Below, piece after piece: positions 53,468 through 62,984 of a stretch of 64,000 nucleotides of DNA (position 1 is its first letter; every line of letters starts with the position of its first letter). A program made the position numbers and the translations under genes. Source of the stretch: CBDBLK01 sp965243145 (GTDB taxonomy: Bacteria > Bdellovibrionota > Bacteriovoracia > Bacteriovoracales > Bacteriovoracaceae); NCBI GenBank assembly GCA_965243145.1, contig CBDEUB010000002.1:1612001-1676000 (forward strand), written 5' to 3'. The notes below the pieces were generated by a model. It searched no databases, was not told the DNA's origin, and saw only the letters and a program-made list of their open reading frames with translations.

Positions 53468-53734
53468 TTACAATACATTGCAAAATATTCTCCTGTGTCC
53501 TCCGCCATTTGTCAAAGTATGCGAACACTCGGAATCAAAAAAATCGGGAGAAGTGGACTTTTCCACTTTCACGATAGAATCTCGCCCCACGAAATAGCGT
53601 AAAATGGCCCCTTGAGGGGCTATTTCCACCTTATAGAGCAATCTCTTGAGTATTTTGGCCTTAATTTCTGGGGCGGCCTGTGGGGATAATGAAAGGCCGT
53701 TTTGGGCCTTGTGTAAGAGGGGGAATAGATTCAA
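53468..53734 (-). pseudogene. C-terminal fragment of a serine recombinase
   Basis: The 88-residue frame, MNLFPLLHKAQNGLSLSPQA to the end, matches the tail of large serine recombinases (LLHKAQN, KRLLYKVEI, GAILRYFVGRDSI, and near the end SECSHTLTNGG). Upstream of about 53736 the frame is closed by TAA, so the catalytic part is lost. Its last codons run past the tRNA-Ser 3'-end fragment (53491-53507) into other DNA. The last part repeats, inverted, at 55591-55734. Confidence 0.75.
53491..53629 (+). repeat. 139-bp inverted repeat, left arm (att-like)
   Basis: Begins with the 17 bases that end tRNA-Ser(TGA), TCCTGTGTCCTCCGCCA, and runs 122 bases beyond. The mate, 55591-55729, is in opposite orientation with only about four mismatches. 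The left arm therefore carries a copy of the integration half-site of a recombinase without the rest of the tRNA. Confidence 0.9.
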
Positions 53735-53819
53735 GTTTTATTTTTTTAAACTGTTATAACTTATATGGTATTAAATAGGTTCTTTCATAATATTGTTTCG
53801 GTATATCGGGAGAGCAAAA

Positions 53820-54649
53820 ATGGGCCAATGTACTTTTTGCAATAATAAGGCCGGTTTTTTAAGAAGTTATCATAAGGAATGTAAAAACAACCATGAAAAT
53901 GGGAAAAAAGAAATTATTTTTCTTGTTAGTGAAGCAGGATTAAAAGCTAAAATTTCAGGAGAATTAAAAACTTCAATTGAAAAAATTTCTAACGAAAATA
54001 AAATAGATAAAAAATTACAGTATGAATTAGTAATAAAGGATTTTAAAAATGCTGTAGATACTGCGTTTGAAGATGGCATACTTAGTGAAAGCGAAGAGTC
54101 TTCCTTGGGGAAATTGCAAGATTATTTTTCTCTATCAAAAGATGATTTAGATAGAAATGAGGCATTTGCAAAAATGGTAAAAGGAGCAATTCTTAGAGAT
54201 ATTTTGGAAGAGATTTTACCGAATAGGATTAACATTGATGGCGACTTACCCTTTAATTTACAAAAAAAAAGAAAAAATCGTTTGGGTATTCCAGGATGTG
54301 AATTATTACGAAGAAAAAAGAGAACTCATTATGTTGGCGGTTCTCAAGGTTTAAGTATAAGAATTGCAAAAGGTTTATATTATAGAACGGGTAGTTTTAA
54401 AGGAGAGAAAGTTCAAACTTCAGAAACTGTGCATGTCGATACAGGATTATTAGGGATTACGAATAAGCACCTATATTTTGCAGGTTCTTTTAAGCGGTTT
54501 CGTATAGTAAAATTGTTGCGTTTGAACCCTTTTCTGATGGAATCGGAGTGCAGAGAGATGCTCAAACAGCTAAACCGCAGTCGTTTGTAACAAATGATGG
54601 ATGGTTTACATATAATTTAATAAAAAATTTAGCTCAAATGAATTTATAA
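53820..54649 (+). pseudogene. Frameshifted zinc-ribbon / TerB-like protein gene
   Basis: The ATG at 53820 has a GGGAG site. The frame starts with a zinc ribbon (MGQCTFCNN ... KEC), has a helical TerB-like stretch (FEDGILSESEESSLGKLQDY) and then a PH-like domain (KGLYYRTGSFKG, TGLLGITNKHLYFAGS) up to about 54505. The reading then shifts: a second frame from about 54505 to the stop at 54649 continues it sensibly with KIVAFEPFSDGIGVQRDAQT and DGWFTYNLIKNLAQM. A short deletion near 54500-54510 would explain this. As it stands the protein ends at 54590. Function of the family is unknown. Confidence 0.75.
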
Positions 54650-54709
54650 CCCTGTATAAAGAAATAGCATAATTCATAACCGAACAAAATTAATCGTATG
54701 TTGAAATAG

Positions 54710-55417
54710 ATGAAGCAAAGCATGACCACAAAAGAAAAAATAATAAAATGTGTCTTTAAAAACCAAGAGCACATAGAAATTTTAATTCAGATTTTAATAA
54801 TTGCTTCTATTTTTCAAGCGTCATTAGAAACTATGCCAAATTTAAAATATAAGTATAAAACTTTTTGGGATTTGTCAGAAAAAATTTTCGTTGCAGTCTT
54901 TTCTTTGGAATACTTGGCAAGAATTTACTTTTCTAAAAGAAAATTAAAATTCGTTTTTAGCTTTTACGGATTTGTTGACATCATCTCCATCCTTCCATCA
55001 ATAATACTATCCATGAGTTCCCTTGATTTTAGATTTGTTCGTGTGCTAAGATTCTTAAAATTTTTTCGTATTTTAAAATTAGCAAGATACTCTAAGGCCC
55101 TAGGTAGATTCAAAGATTCTTTTCTTGATATAAAAGAAGAACTTATTGTTTTCTTTTGTCTTAATCTTATTCTTTTGTACATGTCAGCTACTGGGATTTA
55201 CTACTTTGAACATGAGGCCCAACCTGAAATATTTAAATCTATTCCTCACTCACTGTGGTGGTCTGTAGCGACCTTGACAACTGTAGGTTATGGTGACATT
55301 TATCCTATAACGACAGGTGGAAAAATTTTCACCTTTCTTATACTAATAATAGGAATTGGTATTATTTCGGTTCCGTCAGGACTTTTTGCAAGTTCATTTT
55401 CTAGAAATAAAGAATAA
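54710..55417 (+). CDS. Voltage-gated-type potassium channel (6 TM)
   Basis: A 235-residue ion channel of the Kv-like superfamily. It shows S1 (about 23-38), S2-S3, an S4 with regularly spaced basic residues (Arg108, 111, 114, 120, Lys123, Arg126), S5, pore helix and selectivity filter TVGYGD (191-196) and S6 (about 208-228). There is no cytoplasmic regulatory domain, so it is a minimal channel that would sense voltage by S4. It is separated by about 60 bases from the frameshifted gene and stands inside the inverted-repeat segment, which suggests it is accessory cargo. Confidence 0.9.
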   Translation: MKQSMTTKEKIIKCVFKNQEHIEILIQILIIASIFQASLETMPNLKYKYKTFWDLSEKIFVAVFSLEYLARIYFSKRKLKFVFSFYGFVDIISILPSIILSMSSLDFRFVRVLRFLKFFRILKLARYSKALGRFKDSFLDIKEELIVFFCLNLILLYMSATGIYYFEHEAQPEIFKSIPHSLWWSVATLTTVGYGDIYPITTGGKIFTFLILIIGIGIISVPSGLFASSFSRNKE

Positions 55418-55590
55418 GAATCGTGAATAGATTTTGATTTTCTATCAGTTGATATTGACCTTCTGGCCTAAATCAATAAAAAATTTGTTATTCACCCTTA
55501 AAGGCCAATGCTAAATACTTAAAATCATAGGAAAAAACTATATTTTCCCGTTATCTCGTAATTAAATGTTGCCAAGAAATAATGCATTAA

Positions 55591-55729
55591 GTGGAAATAA
55601 CCCCTCAAGGGGCCATTTTACGCTATTTCGTGGGGCGTGATTCTATCGGGAAAGTGGAAAAGTCTACTTCTCCCGATTTTTTTGATTCCGAGTGTTCGCA
55701 TACTTTGACAAATGGCGGAGGACACAGGA
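55591..55729 (-). repeat. 139-bp inverted repeat, right arm, containing tRNA-Ser 3' end
   Basis: Reverse-complement mate of 53491-53629, about 97% identical, identical length. Its outer 17 bases are the 3' end of the intact tRNA-Ser(TGA) at 55713-55798. It also contains a GCCCCT/AGGGGC-type palindrome at its inner end. The arms enclose 1961 bases with the frameshifted gene and the channel. Confidence 0.9.
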
Positions 55730-55734
55730 TTTGA
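55591..55734 (+). pseudogene. C-terminal fragment of the same serine recombinase
   Basis: Plus-strand frame in the right arm reading VEITPQGAILRYFVGRD, then SPDFFDSECSHTLTNGGGH, ending with a TGA inside the tRNA gene at 55732-55734. It corresponds to the last 47 residues of the recombinase tail at 53468-53734. No upstream catalytic domain follows; the DNA before 55591 is unrelated. The recombinase gene ending inside its target tRNA is the usual arrangement for such integrases. Confidence 0.75.
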
Positions 55735-55798
55735 ACCTGCGGGGCTTGCGCCCAACGGTTTTCAAGACCGCCGCTTTAGACCACTCAGCCAATCCTCC
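55713..55798 (-). tRNA. tRNA-Ser(TGA)
   Basis: An 86-nt class II tRNA on the minus strand: acceptor GGAGGAT with TGTCCTCC, D-arm GGCTGAGTGGTCTAAAGC, anticodon loop TCTTGAAAA (anticodon TGA), long variable arm GGGCGCAAGCCC, T-arm GGTTCAAATCC and encoded CCA. Integration target of the recombinase remnants described at 53468 and 55591. Confidence 0.97.
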
Positions 55799-55853
55799 GC
55801 AATAGTGGCATAGTAATTGGCCCAGAGGAAATTGACAATAATGATGCTTTGGG

Positions 55854-58781
55854 CTATAATCTTAAAACACCAATGTTCGTTTTAACCTGTGCTCGGTCGG
55901 GGGCATTGGGATAGAGATTAAGATATGTCTGGAACTCCTCTACAGCAAGTTCACTTTGGCCAATTCCTGCATAGACATTACCTAATTCTTTTCTAATTTT
56001 TGGGTCTGAAGGGTCTTTATTCTTTGCATTTCGACAATATTGAAGTGCTAACTCAAGATAATTTTGTCTCCGCTTAATCCAACAAAGGCCATAAAGTGAT
56101 TCGGGATTGTCGGGGCTTAAAGAAACCGCCTTTTCCAAGGATTGAGTTGCCCTGACAACATTTCCCTGCAATCTATAAACTTCACCCATAATATAATGGC
56201 CGTGATAAATTTTTGGATTAAATTCAACTTCCTTTTTTCCCATTTTCAAAGATTCTTCAATTTTCCCCATATTTAAGTACACTTTTGCCAAGTAATAATA
56301 AACAGTAGGATAGGCCTTAAGACGGGTGGCCACCGATTGAAAAGATGCAAGCGCCTTTCCATATTCTTTAATTTCCATGTAGGCAATTCCTAACTTCAAT
56401 CGGGCCTCATTATCGCCAGGCTCAATTTCTAATAATTTTTCTGAATATTTAATCAAATCGCTGTTTTTTTCTTCCAAGGTGGCCGTTTCTATAAGAAATC
56501 TAAAGAACTCTGGAGTTTTATCTTTGAGTTTTGAAACTTTGTCTTTATATTCTTCAAATTCTTTTATTTTTCCACTTTTGTAATAAAATGTAGCAATATC
56601 TCCTAGTAAAGTAGGATCATCATCATTTTCTTTTAATAAATTTCTAAGATAACCTATCGCTGTTTTATCACCATTAAGTTCATAAATTATTTTTGCGTTC
56701 ATAGAATGATATTTCATGTTTGACGGGTCTAAATCAATCGCATTTAGCAAAGCTTTTCGAGCGTCATCATATTGTCTATTTTGAATAAAAATTTTGGCCT
56801 TCATAAAATAATCCTGATCCCTAAGCGGATTATTAGTTAAAGATCTGTTGAGAAAATGAATGGCGCGTCTTAAATCTCCCAATTCATAATAAAATCTCCC
56901 TATGATACCAAAATAATCTGGATGGTTTTTGAGTTTAGAATTTGAAATTTGATTGATGAGGTTTCCGGCCTCAAATTTTTTGCGGGAAGCAATAAATGCT
57001 TCCACCATAGAAAACAAAACTTTTGGATTGTTAGGATGAGTTTTCCTAATTGTTTCTAATCTTGACAATGCATCTTCAAAATATCCCTTTTTTATTTGTA
57101 AATTTGCTAAATGAATTTGTGATGGGATGTAATTTTTTCCTAAATCAGTTGCATCGACCGCTAATAAAAAAGCACCATCCCACTTTTTTTCTTTGGCCAA
57201 TTTTTGAGATTTTTTTATCAAATTAATTATTTTCGATTCAAGAATGATATTTTTTATGGCAATTTCCTCTCCCAATTCTAAAGATGCCAACTTGTATCTC
57301 AAACTGGGGTTGCTATGGATTCGGAGCGATTTTCTAAAAAGTGAAACGGCCTTTTTATTATTTTTCTTATAAGCGTATAACATGCCCATGTGTTCCAAAA
57401 GTTTAGAATAATAAATTGGATTTTTTTCATACCCTAATTGATCTATCTCTTGGACAACAAGAGCATAATCTTTGAAGTTCTCTTCATTCAAAAAATAATC
57501 GGCCAACTTCAATCTCAGTAAAATACTGCTTCTTTCAGATTTAAGGCCTTGTAATATCATTTTTTTGGCATCTTGGTATTGCTCGTTAATTTCGTAAAAC
57601 TTTGCCAAGGTTAAGAACGATTCTTGTGGTTTTTTAGGAATGTTTATTATTTTTGAAAAAACCTTTTTAGCTTTAACCAAATCTCCTATTTCAATCAAAA
57701 TTTCTAAATAAAAAGAAAATAACTCAATTGAAGGTTTCCCACTTACTCTAAGATAATTTTCGATTGTTTTTAATGCTGTAAGATGTTTTCCGGAGTAAAA
57801 ATAAAAACGAGACACTCCCAATGCTAAATTTGAACTTTTTAGAGTTTTGGCCCTGGCCACCTTAATGAGGTTAAACAATATTTGCGATGCCTTTTTTCTG
57901 TTCTTAGCAGACGGTAATAATTCTGAATAAACTCTTATTAACATTCCCAGACTATCACTATTAAAATAATTAATCTCCAAAGATCTTCTGAAACTTTGAG
58001 ATGATCTAATCTTTTGTTCATAGGTTCCAATATTGTAATGATTCATCCCCTCTAAAAAAAGTTGCTTTGAAAGTTTTAAGTTTCCTTTTTTAGCTTTTCT
58101 TTCCAAAGGTGCTCTAAAATTGACCCAAATAGGGCCAGATAATCCTTTAGTTTCTTCTTCATCTATGAGTAGATAGATTAAAAACAATGCTAAAATGGAA
58201 ACAATAATGCCTTTTTTCTTTTCGGATTTTTTTTCCTCTTCTATTTCTTCATGTTCTTCTTCTAGTGCTTTTTTTTCTTCAACTTCTTTCAATTTTTCTT
58301 CAAATTCTAAAATTTCCTTATTCACATTTAATGCTGGTTCATTTAGGCTGATCTCTTTCGTACTGTCATCGCTATCATCAATATCTTTTAGCTCATCCTT
58401 GCAATCGTCTTCTTTTTGATCAACGGAAGATTCCAATGGTGGAGGGTCGCAGGATGGCGGTGAAGGCCCATCTTCTTTTTTTAAATCCTGAGGCCCACGA
58501 GATATATCCGTTTTTTTACTAAACTCAAATTCCTTAAAATTTTCTTCTTCTATCTGAGTAACATCGCTTTCTTTGGCATCAACACCATCATCAATAAGAT
58601 TGAGTATAGTCGATTTCAATTCAGGAATATCACATAGTGGGATCCAATTTTCTAATGGAAATATTTGAATGACCTCAGTTCCATCAATTTGGCCTTGTTG
58701 GTAAAGTTTTCCAATTCTGACAGAATCAACTGGGCCTATAATTTGATTTGATTTAAGTTTTATCCTATACTTTTTTGCCAT
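55854..58781 (-). CDS. GYF-domain / TPR-repeat membrane protein
   Basis: Large protein of about 975 residues. The start at 58781 (MAKKYRIKL) is chosen as the natural beginning of the first domain; a TTG frame extends to 58802 but adds only a charged stub. It has a GYF_2-like domain (about 1-52: IGPVDSVRIGKLYQQGQI, ENWIPL), an acidic linker, one membrane helix (KGIIVSILALFLIYLLI, about 192-208), and then more than ten TPR units to the C-terminus. The TPR part likely lies outside the cytoplasm and may be a scaffold for envelope complexes. Unknown function. Confidence 0.85.
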   Translation of the reverse strand: MAKKYRIKLKSNQIIGPVDSVRIGKLYQQGQIDGTEVIQIFPLENWIPLCDIPELKSTILNLIDDGVDAKESDVTQIEEENFKEFEFSKKTDISRGPQDLKKEDGPSPPSCDPPPLESSVDQKEDDCKDELKDIDDSDDSTKEISLNEPALNVNKEILEFEEKLKEVEEKKALEEEHEEIEEEKKSEKKKGIIVSILALFLIYLLIDEEETKGLSGPIWVNFRAPLERKAKKGNLKLSKQLFLEGMNHYNIGTYEQKIRSSQSFRRSLEINYFNSDSLGMLIRVYSELLPSAKNRKKASQILFNLIKVARAKTLKSSNLALGVSRFYFYSGKHLTALKTIENYLRVSGKPSIELFSFYLEILIEIGDLVKAKKVFSKIINIPKKPQESFLTLAKFYEINEQYQDAKKMILQGLKSERSSILLRLKLADYFLNEENFKDYALVVQEIDQLGYEKNPIYYSKLLEHMGMLYAYKKNNKKAVSLFRKSLRIHSNPSLRYKLASLELGEEIAIKNIILESKIINLIKKSQKLAKEKKWDGAFLLAVDATDLGKNYIPSQIHLANLQIKKGYFEDALSRLETIRKTHPNNPKVLFSMVEAFIASRKKFEAGNLINQISNSKLKNHPDYFGIIGRFYYELGDLRRAIHFLNRSLTNNPLRDQDYFMKAKIFIQNRQYDDARKALLNAIDLDPSNMKYHSMNAKIIYELNGDKTAIGYLRNLLKENDDDPTLLGDIATFYYKSGKIKEFEEYKDKVSKLKDKTPEFFRFLIETATLEEKNSDLIKYSEKLLEIEPGDNEARLKLGIAYMEIKEYGKALASFQSVATRLKAYPTVYYYLAKVYLNMGKIEESLKMGKKEVEFNPKIYHGHYIMGEVYRLQGNVVRATQSLEKAVSLSPDNPESLYGLCWIKRRQNYLELALQYCRNAKNKDPSDPKIRKELGNVYAGIGQSELAVEEFQTYLNLYPNAPDRAQVKTNIGVLRL

Positions 58782-58854
58782 ACTTAAAATCTTTTTAAAC
58801 AAAATTCAATGTATAGCAATTATTATAACAAACTGTATTTTTATAAGAGGGAAT

Positions 58855-60042
58855 CTAGGAAGATGGGCCGAGTTTTCCTGCTTCTAAGGAAATCATCTTT
58901 TCCCTTTTGAAAAACTCAGAGATCACCCAAAATGAAATTAATTGAGATAATCCTAAGTAAACCATATATTCAAAGAAAAATCCTTGTTCATAAAATGGTA
59001 AGGCAAGTAATGCCTTTGAAAAAAAAACAGTTCCAAAAGGTGCTACAAAAATTGGCCATAAAATGAAAGAGTACCAAAATCGAGATATAGGGTACTTCTG
59101 GCCTAGGCCATTAAGGAAGGCCCAGACCACTACAGGCATGAGAATTGCCAATAATAACCACTGCAAACTGTCAACAATGACTCCACCCTTCTCCAAGAAA
59201 GGAAGCAAAAGGATAATAGAAAGATTCAAAAAACAAATTGATATGAATTTATTTTCCCATCCTCTATTTTTTGACAAAGATTTTAAAATCCAAATAGAGA
59301 AACATAAAGCAAATGCTGTACCTCCGCATTGCCAAAAATAGTCCTTAAAAGAATCTGGAAGTCGATTAAGTAAAATTTGGAAGACCCATATCAATTTAGA
59401 CAAAAATCCATAGTAAAATATAGACAACGGTAACACTAATTCTAAATCAAACAGTTTTTTCTTAAATAGTTTATCCACAAACATAAAAGGAAATATAGAC
59501 AAAAGCAAGAAAAGGAAAAAAAGTAAAAATGATAACGCAATAGCGTAATAGGTTGGAAATCGAAGGGAGAAATTATCATAAAAAGAAAAATTTGTACTTA
59601 AATTTAAACATAAAATAAAAATAAAGAATAATAAAAATAAAATAAATAGATTTACATAAATTTTTATAAATTCCTCAAAATTTTGATTTTTCTTATTCTT
59701 ACCAAAAACCATAAATAAAAAGACAATGGCCGAAGAGGCCATACATAAATCATAAATTAAATTTTTGCTCAGAGAAAAAAAGTACATTACGAGAAAAATA
59801 CAAACTGTATACAAATTAATGGAACTTTTTAAATTTAAAAAAATTTCAATAAGTTGAATTGACAAGAACAATAAATACAAAATTTTAAGGCCAAAAATTC
59901 CTCCTTCGGCCATAAAAATCGACTCGCTCATTAAAAGAGTAGAAAAAAGAATAAAATATTTCTCTATTTTAAAATTACTTAAAGCACTGCCTAGAATTAA
60001 AAATAAGAAAGAAAATAAAATGGAGATTTGATTAAATAACAT
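58855..60042 (-). CDS. NuoN-like membrane subunit (very divergent)
   Basis: The 395-residue protein, read from the ATG at 60042, has about 10-12 hydrophobic segments and few charged residues in them. Sequence is too divergent to see the antiporter motifs securely. Placement at the end of an H-J-K-L-M-N-like gene run, with the same strand and 11-base overlap, is the reason for the call. A polar C-terminal tail (EFFKREKMISLE) follows. It could instead be an unrelated polytopic protein. Confidence 0.5.
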   Translation of the reverse strand: MLFNQISILFSFLFLILGSALSNFKIEKYFILFSTLLMSESIFMAEGGIFGLKILYLLFLSIQLIEIFLNLKSSINLYTVCIFLVMYFFSLSKNLIYDLCMASSAIVFLFMVFGKNKKNQNFEEFIKIYVNLFILFLLFFIFILCLNLSTNFSFYDNFSLRFPTYYAIALSFLLFFLFLLLSIFPFMFVDKLFKKKLFDLELVLPLSIFYYGFLSKLIWVFQILLNRLPDSFKDYFWQCGGTAFALCFSIWILKSLSKNRGWENKFISICFLNLSIILLLPFLEKGGVIVDSLQWLLLAILMPVVVWAFLNGLGQKYPISRFWYSFILWPIFVAPFGTVFFSKALLALPFYEQGFFFEYMVYLGLSQLISFWVISEFFKREKMISLEAGKLGPSS

Positions 60043-61210
60043 TCTCAGAACTCTGGTTATTGACAAGATTGTTATTTGTAGAAAAATTAATGGCCATTTG
60101 GTGAATACTATTTAGGCCCAATAAAAACAACATACATTGAATCCATACAGATTCTATAGCAGGAGATTCTAAATACTTAATGATGAGAGCAAATAAAGGT
60201 GAAGGAGGTGTTAAAGATAGTAGCAATACACACATCTTTTTGTAAGCAGATTGCTTTATATTCAAATAAAGATAATAAATTAAAAAAATCCATGTAACAG
60301 TGAGAATAAAAAAATCGTACATAATAATATTTCTAAGAAATGCTCCCAATCCTAAAAGAAATGGTGCATGCAAACTATTAATAATTTTTTCTCCAAAATC
60401 CTTACTGGCCATAATGGCCAATAAATATGCGATCATGGCCATACACAAATTTAAAGAAGTTAGGCCAACTTCGACATTATTACTAAAAGGTTTTAGAATG
60501 AGGCCAACGAAAAGAAAATAAGGCAATAGATATATCTTATTTGTTTTTTCATATTTTAAAAAAGATAGAGTGGAAAATGACCTTACAAAAACAAGGGTTA
60601 CAACTATCCATTTCCAAACTTGCCCCAAATCAGTAGAATTTAACAATTGCTCTATGCTTTCTGAATTTGATAAAATCCCATACCCATAATTCATCGTTTC
60701 CGTAAATACAAGAATCGTAAATATACTTCCCAAGGCCAAATGGCCAATATGTACAACGCGGCCCAATTCTCTCGATTCGTTATGTTCAAAAAAGAATATC
60801 CAGGCCAAACTTTCAAAACAACAAATCAAAATTAGATAAGAATCCGCAAATAAGGCAATGTAAGTTAAGGCAATGGCCCAAAAATAGTTAGGTTTCTTTT
60901 TTTTACTTTTAAGTGAATAACTTTCCCATAAAGTTAGAAAAATCAATAAAAGAAATAGAATAACATTTTTAAAACTAAAATTTATGAGTAAATTATATTC
61001 TGATTCAAGGTAAAGTTTGAGAGAATCAAATTCCAACAGAGAAATGGCATTGCTAAAAAAAGACAAGGCCATTATACATAACAAAGAAAAATAAAAAGAT
61101 ATGAGTTTTCTTCTCATTTTTAAACTTGCAGATACCTCTGCCACAAATCCTAAGATAATTGTCAAGGCCATCAAAGATATAAAAAGTAAGGGCTGGGATA
61201 AAAATATCAT
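60032..61210 (-). CDS. NuoM-like membrane subunit (very divergent)
   Basis: A 392-residue polytopic protein. One segment (CCFESLAWIFFF, HNE, then RVVHIGHLALGSIFTILVF) resembles the TM5 region of NuoM/NuoN, where a conserved Glu sits, and a later VFVRSFSTLSFL corresponds to the TM7 Lys region but with Arg. These are my readings by eye and not certain. It overlaps the next gene by 11 bases (start at 60042) and the previous by one, so it is part of a tightly packed operon. Confidence 0.5.
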   Translation of the reverse strand: MIFLSQPLLFISLMALTIILGFVAEVSASLKMRRKLISFYFSLLCIMALSFFSNAISLLEFDSLKLYLESEYNLLINFSFKNVILFLLLIFLTLWESYSLKSKKKKPNYFWAIALTYIALFADSYLILICCFESLAWIFFFEHNESRELGRVVHIGHLALGSIFTILVFTETMNYGYGILSNSESIEQLLNSTDLGQVWKWIVVTLVFVRSFSTLSFLKYEKTNKIYLLPYFLFVGLILKPFSNNVEVGLTSLNLCMAMIAYLLAIMASKDFGEKIINSLHAPFLLGLGAFLRNIIMYDFFILTVTWIFLIYYLYLNIKQSAYKKMCVLLLSLTPPSPLFALIIKYLESPAIESVWIQCMLFLLGLNSIHQMAINFSTNNNLVNNQSSENVI

Positions 61211-62697
61211 TACAAAAATAATCCTGTTAAAATAAAAAACATAAAAAGAAAAAATGCGGCCAAGACAATCTTTAGCTGATCAGTCAATAAATCTACAAAT
61301 TCATCACTTGAAATTGTAAAAGAATATTTTTTCTTACTTACGACTTTTAGGTCAACCATTTCTTTCTTGAGATAAAATTTTTCTTTAAAAGAACTATCCC
61401 ATGCAATAATTTTAAGACACATTTTTTCCCACAATAATTTCCATTCTTTCCTAGAACAAAATAAGAACCCAATAACAACTCCTAAAATAATCGACAAAAG
61501 AGAAATAATAAAATCATTGACATTCCATCCGATTTGGTGAATCATGATTTGACCTGAATGAATATTGTATTGTTGTTCTAAATTAAAAATCCAGAAGGCC
61601 CAAAGTGTTACAACGCCACTAAAGAATACAAACATTGACTTTAAGTTTATTTGCTTTTCTTTATAATTTGCAAAACCAAAATATATTTTTATAACAAAAA
61701 TTGTACAAAGAAAAATGTTCCAAATAGGGCCAATCAATCTTAACCATATTTGAGGAATACCGATCATATTATAAAAAATAATATAAAGAGGAAAACCAGG
61801 AGCTATAAGAAAAATGAGTTGAAGTATTTGATTAGTTACAATTTCTGTAAATGATTTTTCCCGATTACTCAAACGAAAATATCCTTTAAGTAACAAAATA
61901 GAAAACAACAACAAAAAGAATTGTATTGAATATTTTGTAGAGACCATATAGAAACCTGATAAAAGAGAAGAAAATAGAAGAGCAACAAGAGAAAAAGGAA
62001 ATTGTTTTTTTAGATATTCCACTGGCCCTCTCGTCAAGGCCTGCACAAGGCCTATAAAAACAAGAATAATTGCTGCAATGCTGTTCTGCACATCCCAGTT
62101 TGACAGTATTTGAAAATTAGCAACGAAAAGAGGAATTGATAAAAAAGCATGATGAATGCGATTTTCCATGCTTTCATTAATGAAGATATACAAACAATTA
62201 ACTCCCAGCAAAGGCCATATCGAATACTTTTCCCAAAATTGCCCAGTAAATTCAATTGGTATGAATAACCAAGAAAGAACTAATAACATTTCGACAATTA
62301 ATTTTAACCCTTTGTATTTAGGCCTCATAAAAATAAGGCCATAAAGCAGGATTAAATTTATAACTCCTAGCTGCACCAAAATGTTTGAAAAACAAACTGA
62401 TATAAGTGTTAATATCTTTATAAAAATACTAAATAAATTAAGAGATGGATGAATAAAAATATTCAAACCAAAGGCCATTATTCCATAAATCATTAAAAGT
62501 GAAGCAATATCTGCGTGAATTAAAGAAGTTTGTACCGTCAAAGGTTCATAAAATTGAGATAAAATTATTCCAAATGTTGTTAAAGCAATTGTTAATATTG
62601 TATGAAAATGGCCAAGAAAAATTCGTTCTTTAACTGCCCTTATTGAAAAAACAAAAATATCTAAAGAAATGGCCAACAACACTACGAGCAGTATCAT
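61210..62697 (-). CDS. NuoL-like membrane subunit (very divergent)
   Basis: A 495-residue polytopic protein with about 14 hydrophobic segments. It has a phrase like the antiporter GFP motif (APGFPLYIIFYNMIG near 300) and a C-terminal amphipathic helix before the last membrane segment, which recalls the lateral helix and last TM of NuoL. No convincing catalytic Lys/Glu pattern is visible. Overlaps the nuoK-like gene by 4 bases. Confidence 0.5.
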   Translation of the reverse strand: MILLVVLLAISLDIFVFSIRAVKERIFLGHFHTILTIALTTFGIILSQFYEPLTVQTSLIHADIASLLMIYGIMAFGLNIFIHPSLNLFSIFIKILTLISVCFSNILVQLGVINLILLYGLIFMRPKYKGLKLIVEMLLVLSWLFIPIEFTGQFWEKYSIWPLLGVNCLYIFINESMENRIHHAFLSIPLFVANFQILSNWDVQNSIAAIILVFIGLVQALTRGPVEYLKKQFPFSLVALLFSSLLSGFYMVSTKYSIQFFLLLFSILLLKGYFRLSNREKSFTEIVTNQILQLIFLIAPGFPLYIIFYNMIGIPQIWLRLIGPIWNIFLCTIFVIKIYFGFANYKEKQINLKSMFVFFSGVVTLWAFWIFNLEQQYNIHSGQIMIHQIGWNVNDFIISLLSIILGVVIGFLFCSRKEWKLLWEKMCLKIIAWDSSFKEKFYLKKEMVDLKVVSKKKYSFTISSDEFVDLLTDQLKIVLAAFFLFMFFILTGLFL

Positions 62698-62981
62698 AAA
62701 TCCTCTAAATTATTTAAATTTTTATTAGCTATTTTTTCTTTTAAAATAACTATGTATGCAACTAATGCGAAAAAAATAAAAGAATGGCCTATCAAAATGT
62801 ATTGGAGTAATCCATATTGGCCACCATGCTTAAAGTCATAAAACACTGATAGTAAAGTAAGTGAATTAAACAAGATAAGCACAGAAACAGGATAATTCAA
62901 AAAACTGTTTACAAAAAATAATGAAATTAATGGAATTATAATTAGGGCCAAAATAAATATATAATAAAAGTTAATTTGCAT
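62694..62981 (-). CDS. NuoK-like small membrane subunit
   Basis: A 95-residue protein with three hydrophobic segments (about 6-24, 31-47, 60-82). Size, topology and position between the J-like and L-like genes fit NuoK/MrpC. The conserved membrane Glu of NuoK is not seen: the corresponding helices are almost uncharged. Start 3 bases after the J-like stop. Confidence 0.55.
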   Translation of the reverse strand: MQINFYYIFILALIIIPLISLFFVNSFLNYPVSVLILFNSLTLLSVFYDFKHGGQYGLLQYILIGHSFIFFALVAYIVILKEKIANKNLNNLEDL

Positions 62982-62984
62982 TTT

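Noticed and set aside
50959..55800. Direct repeat of the tRNA-Ser(GGA) 3' end marking the other end of an island
   Set aside because: I found no second copy of its terminal bases; only the tRNA-Ser(TGA) end recurs, inverted, at 53491.
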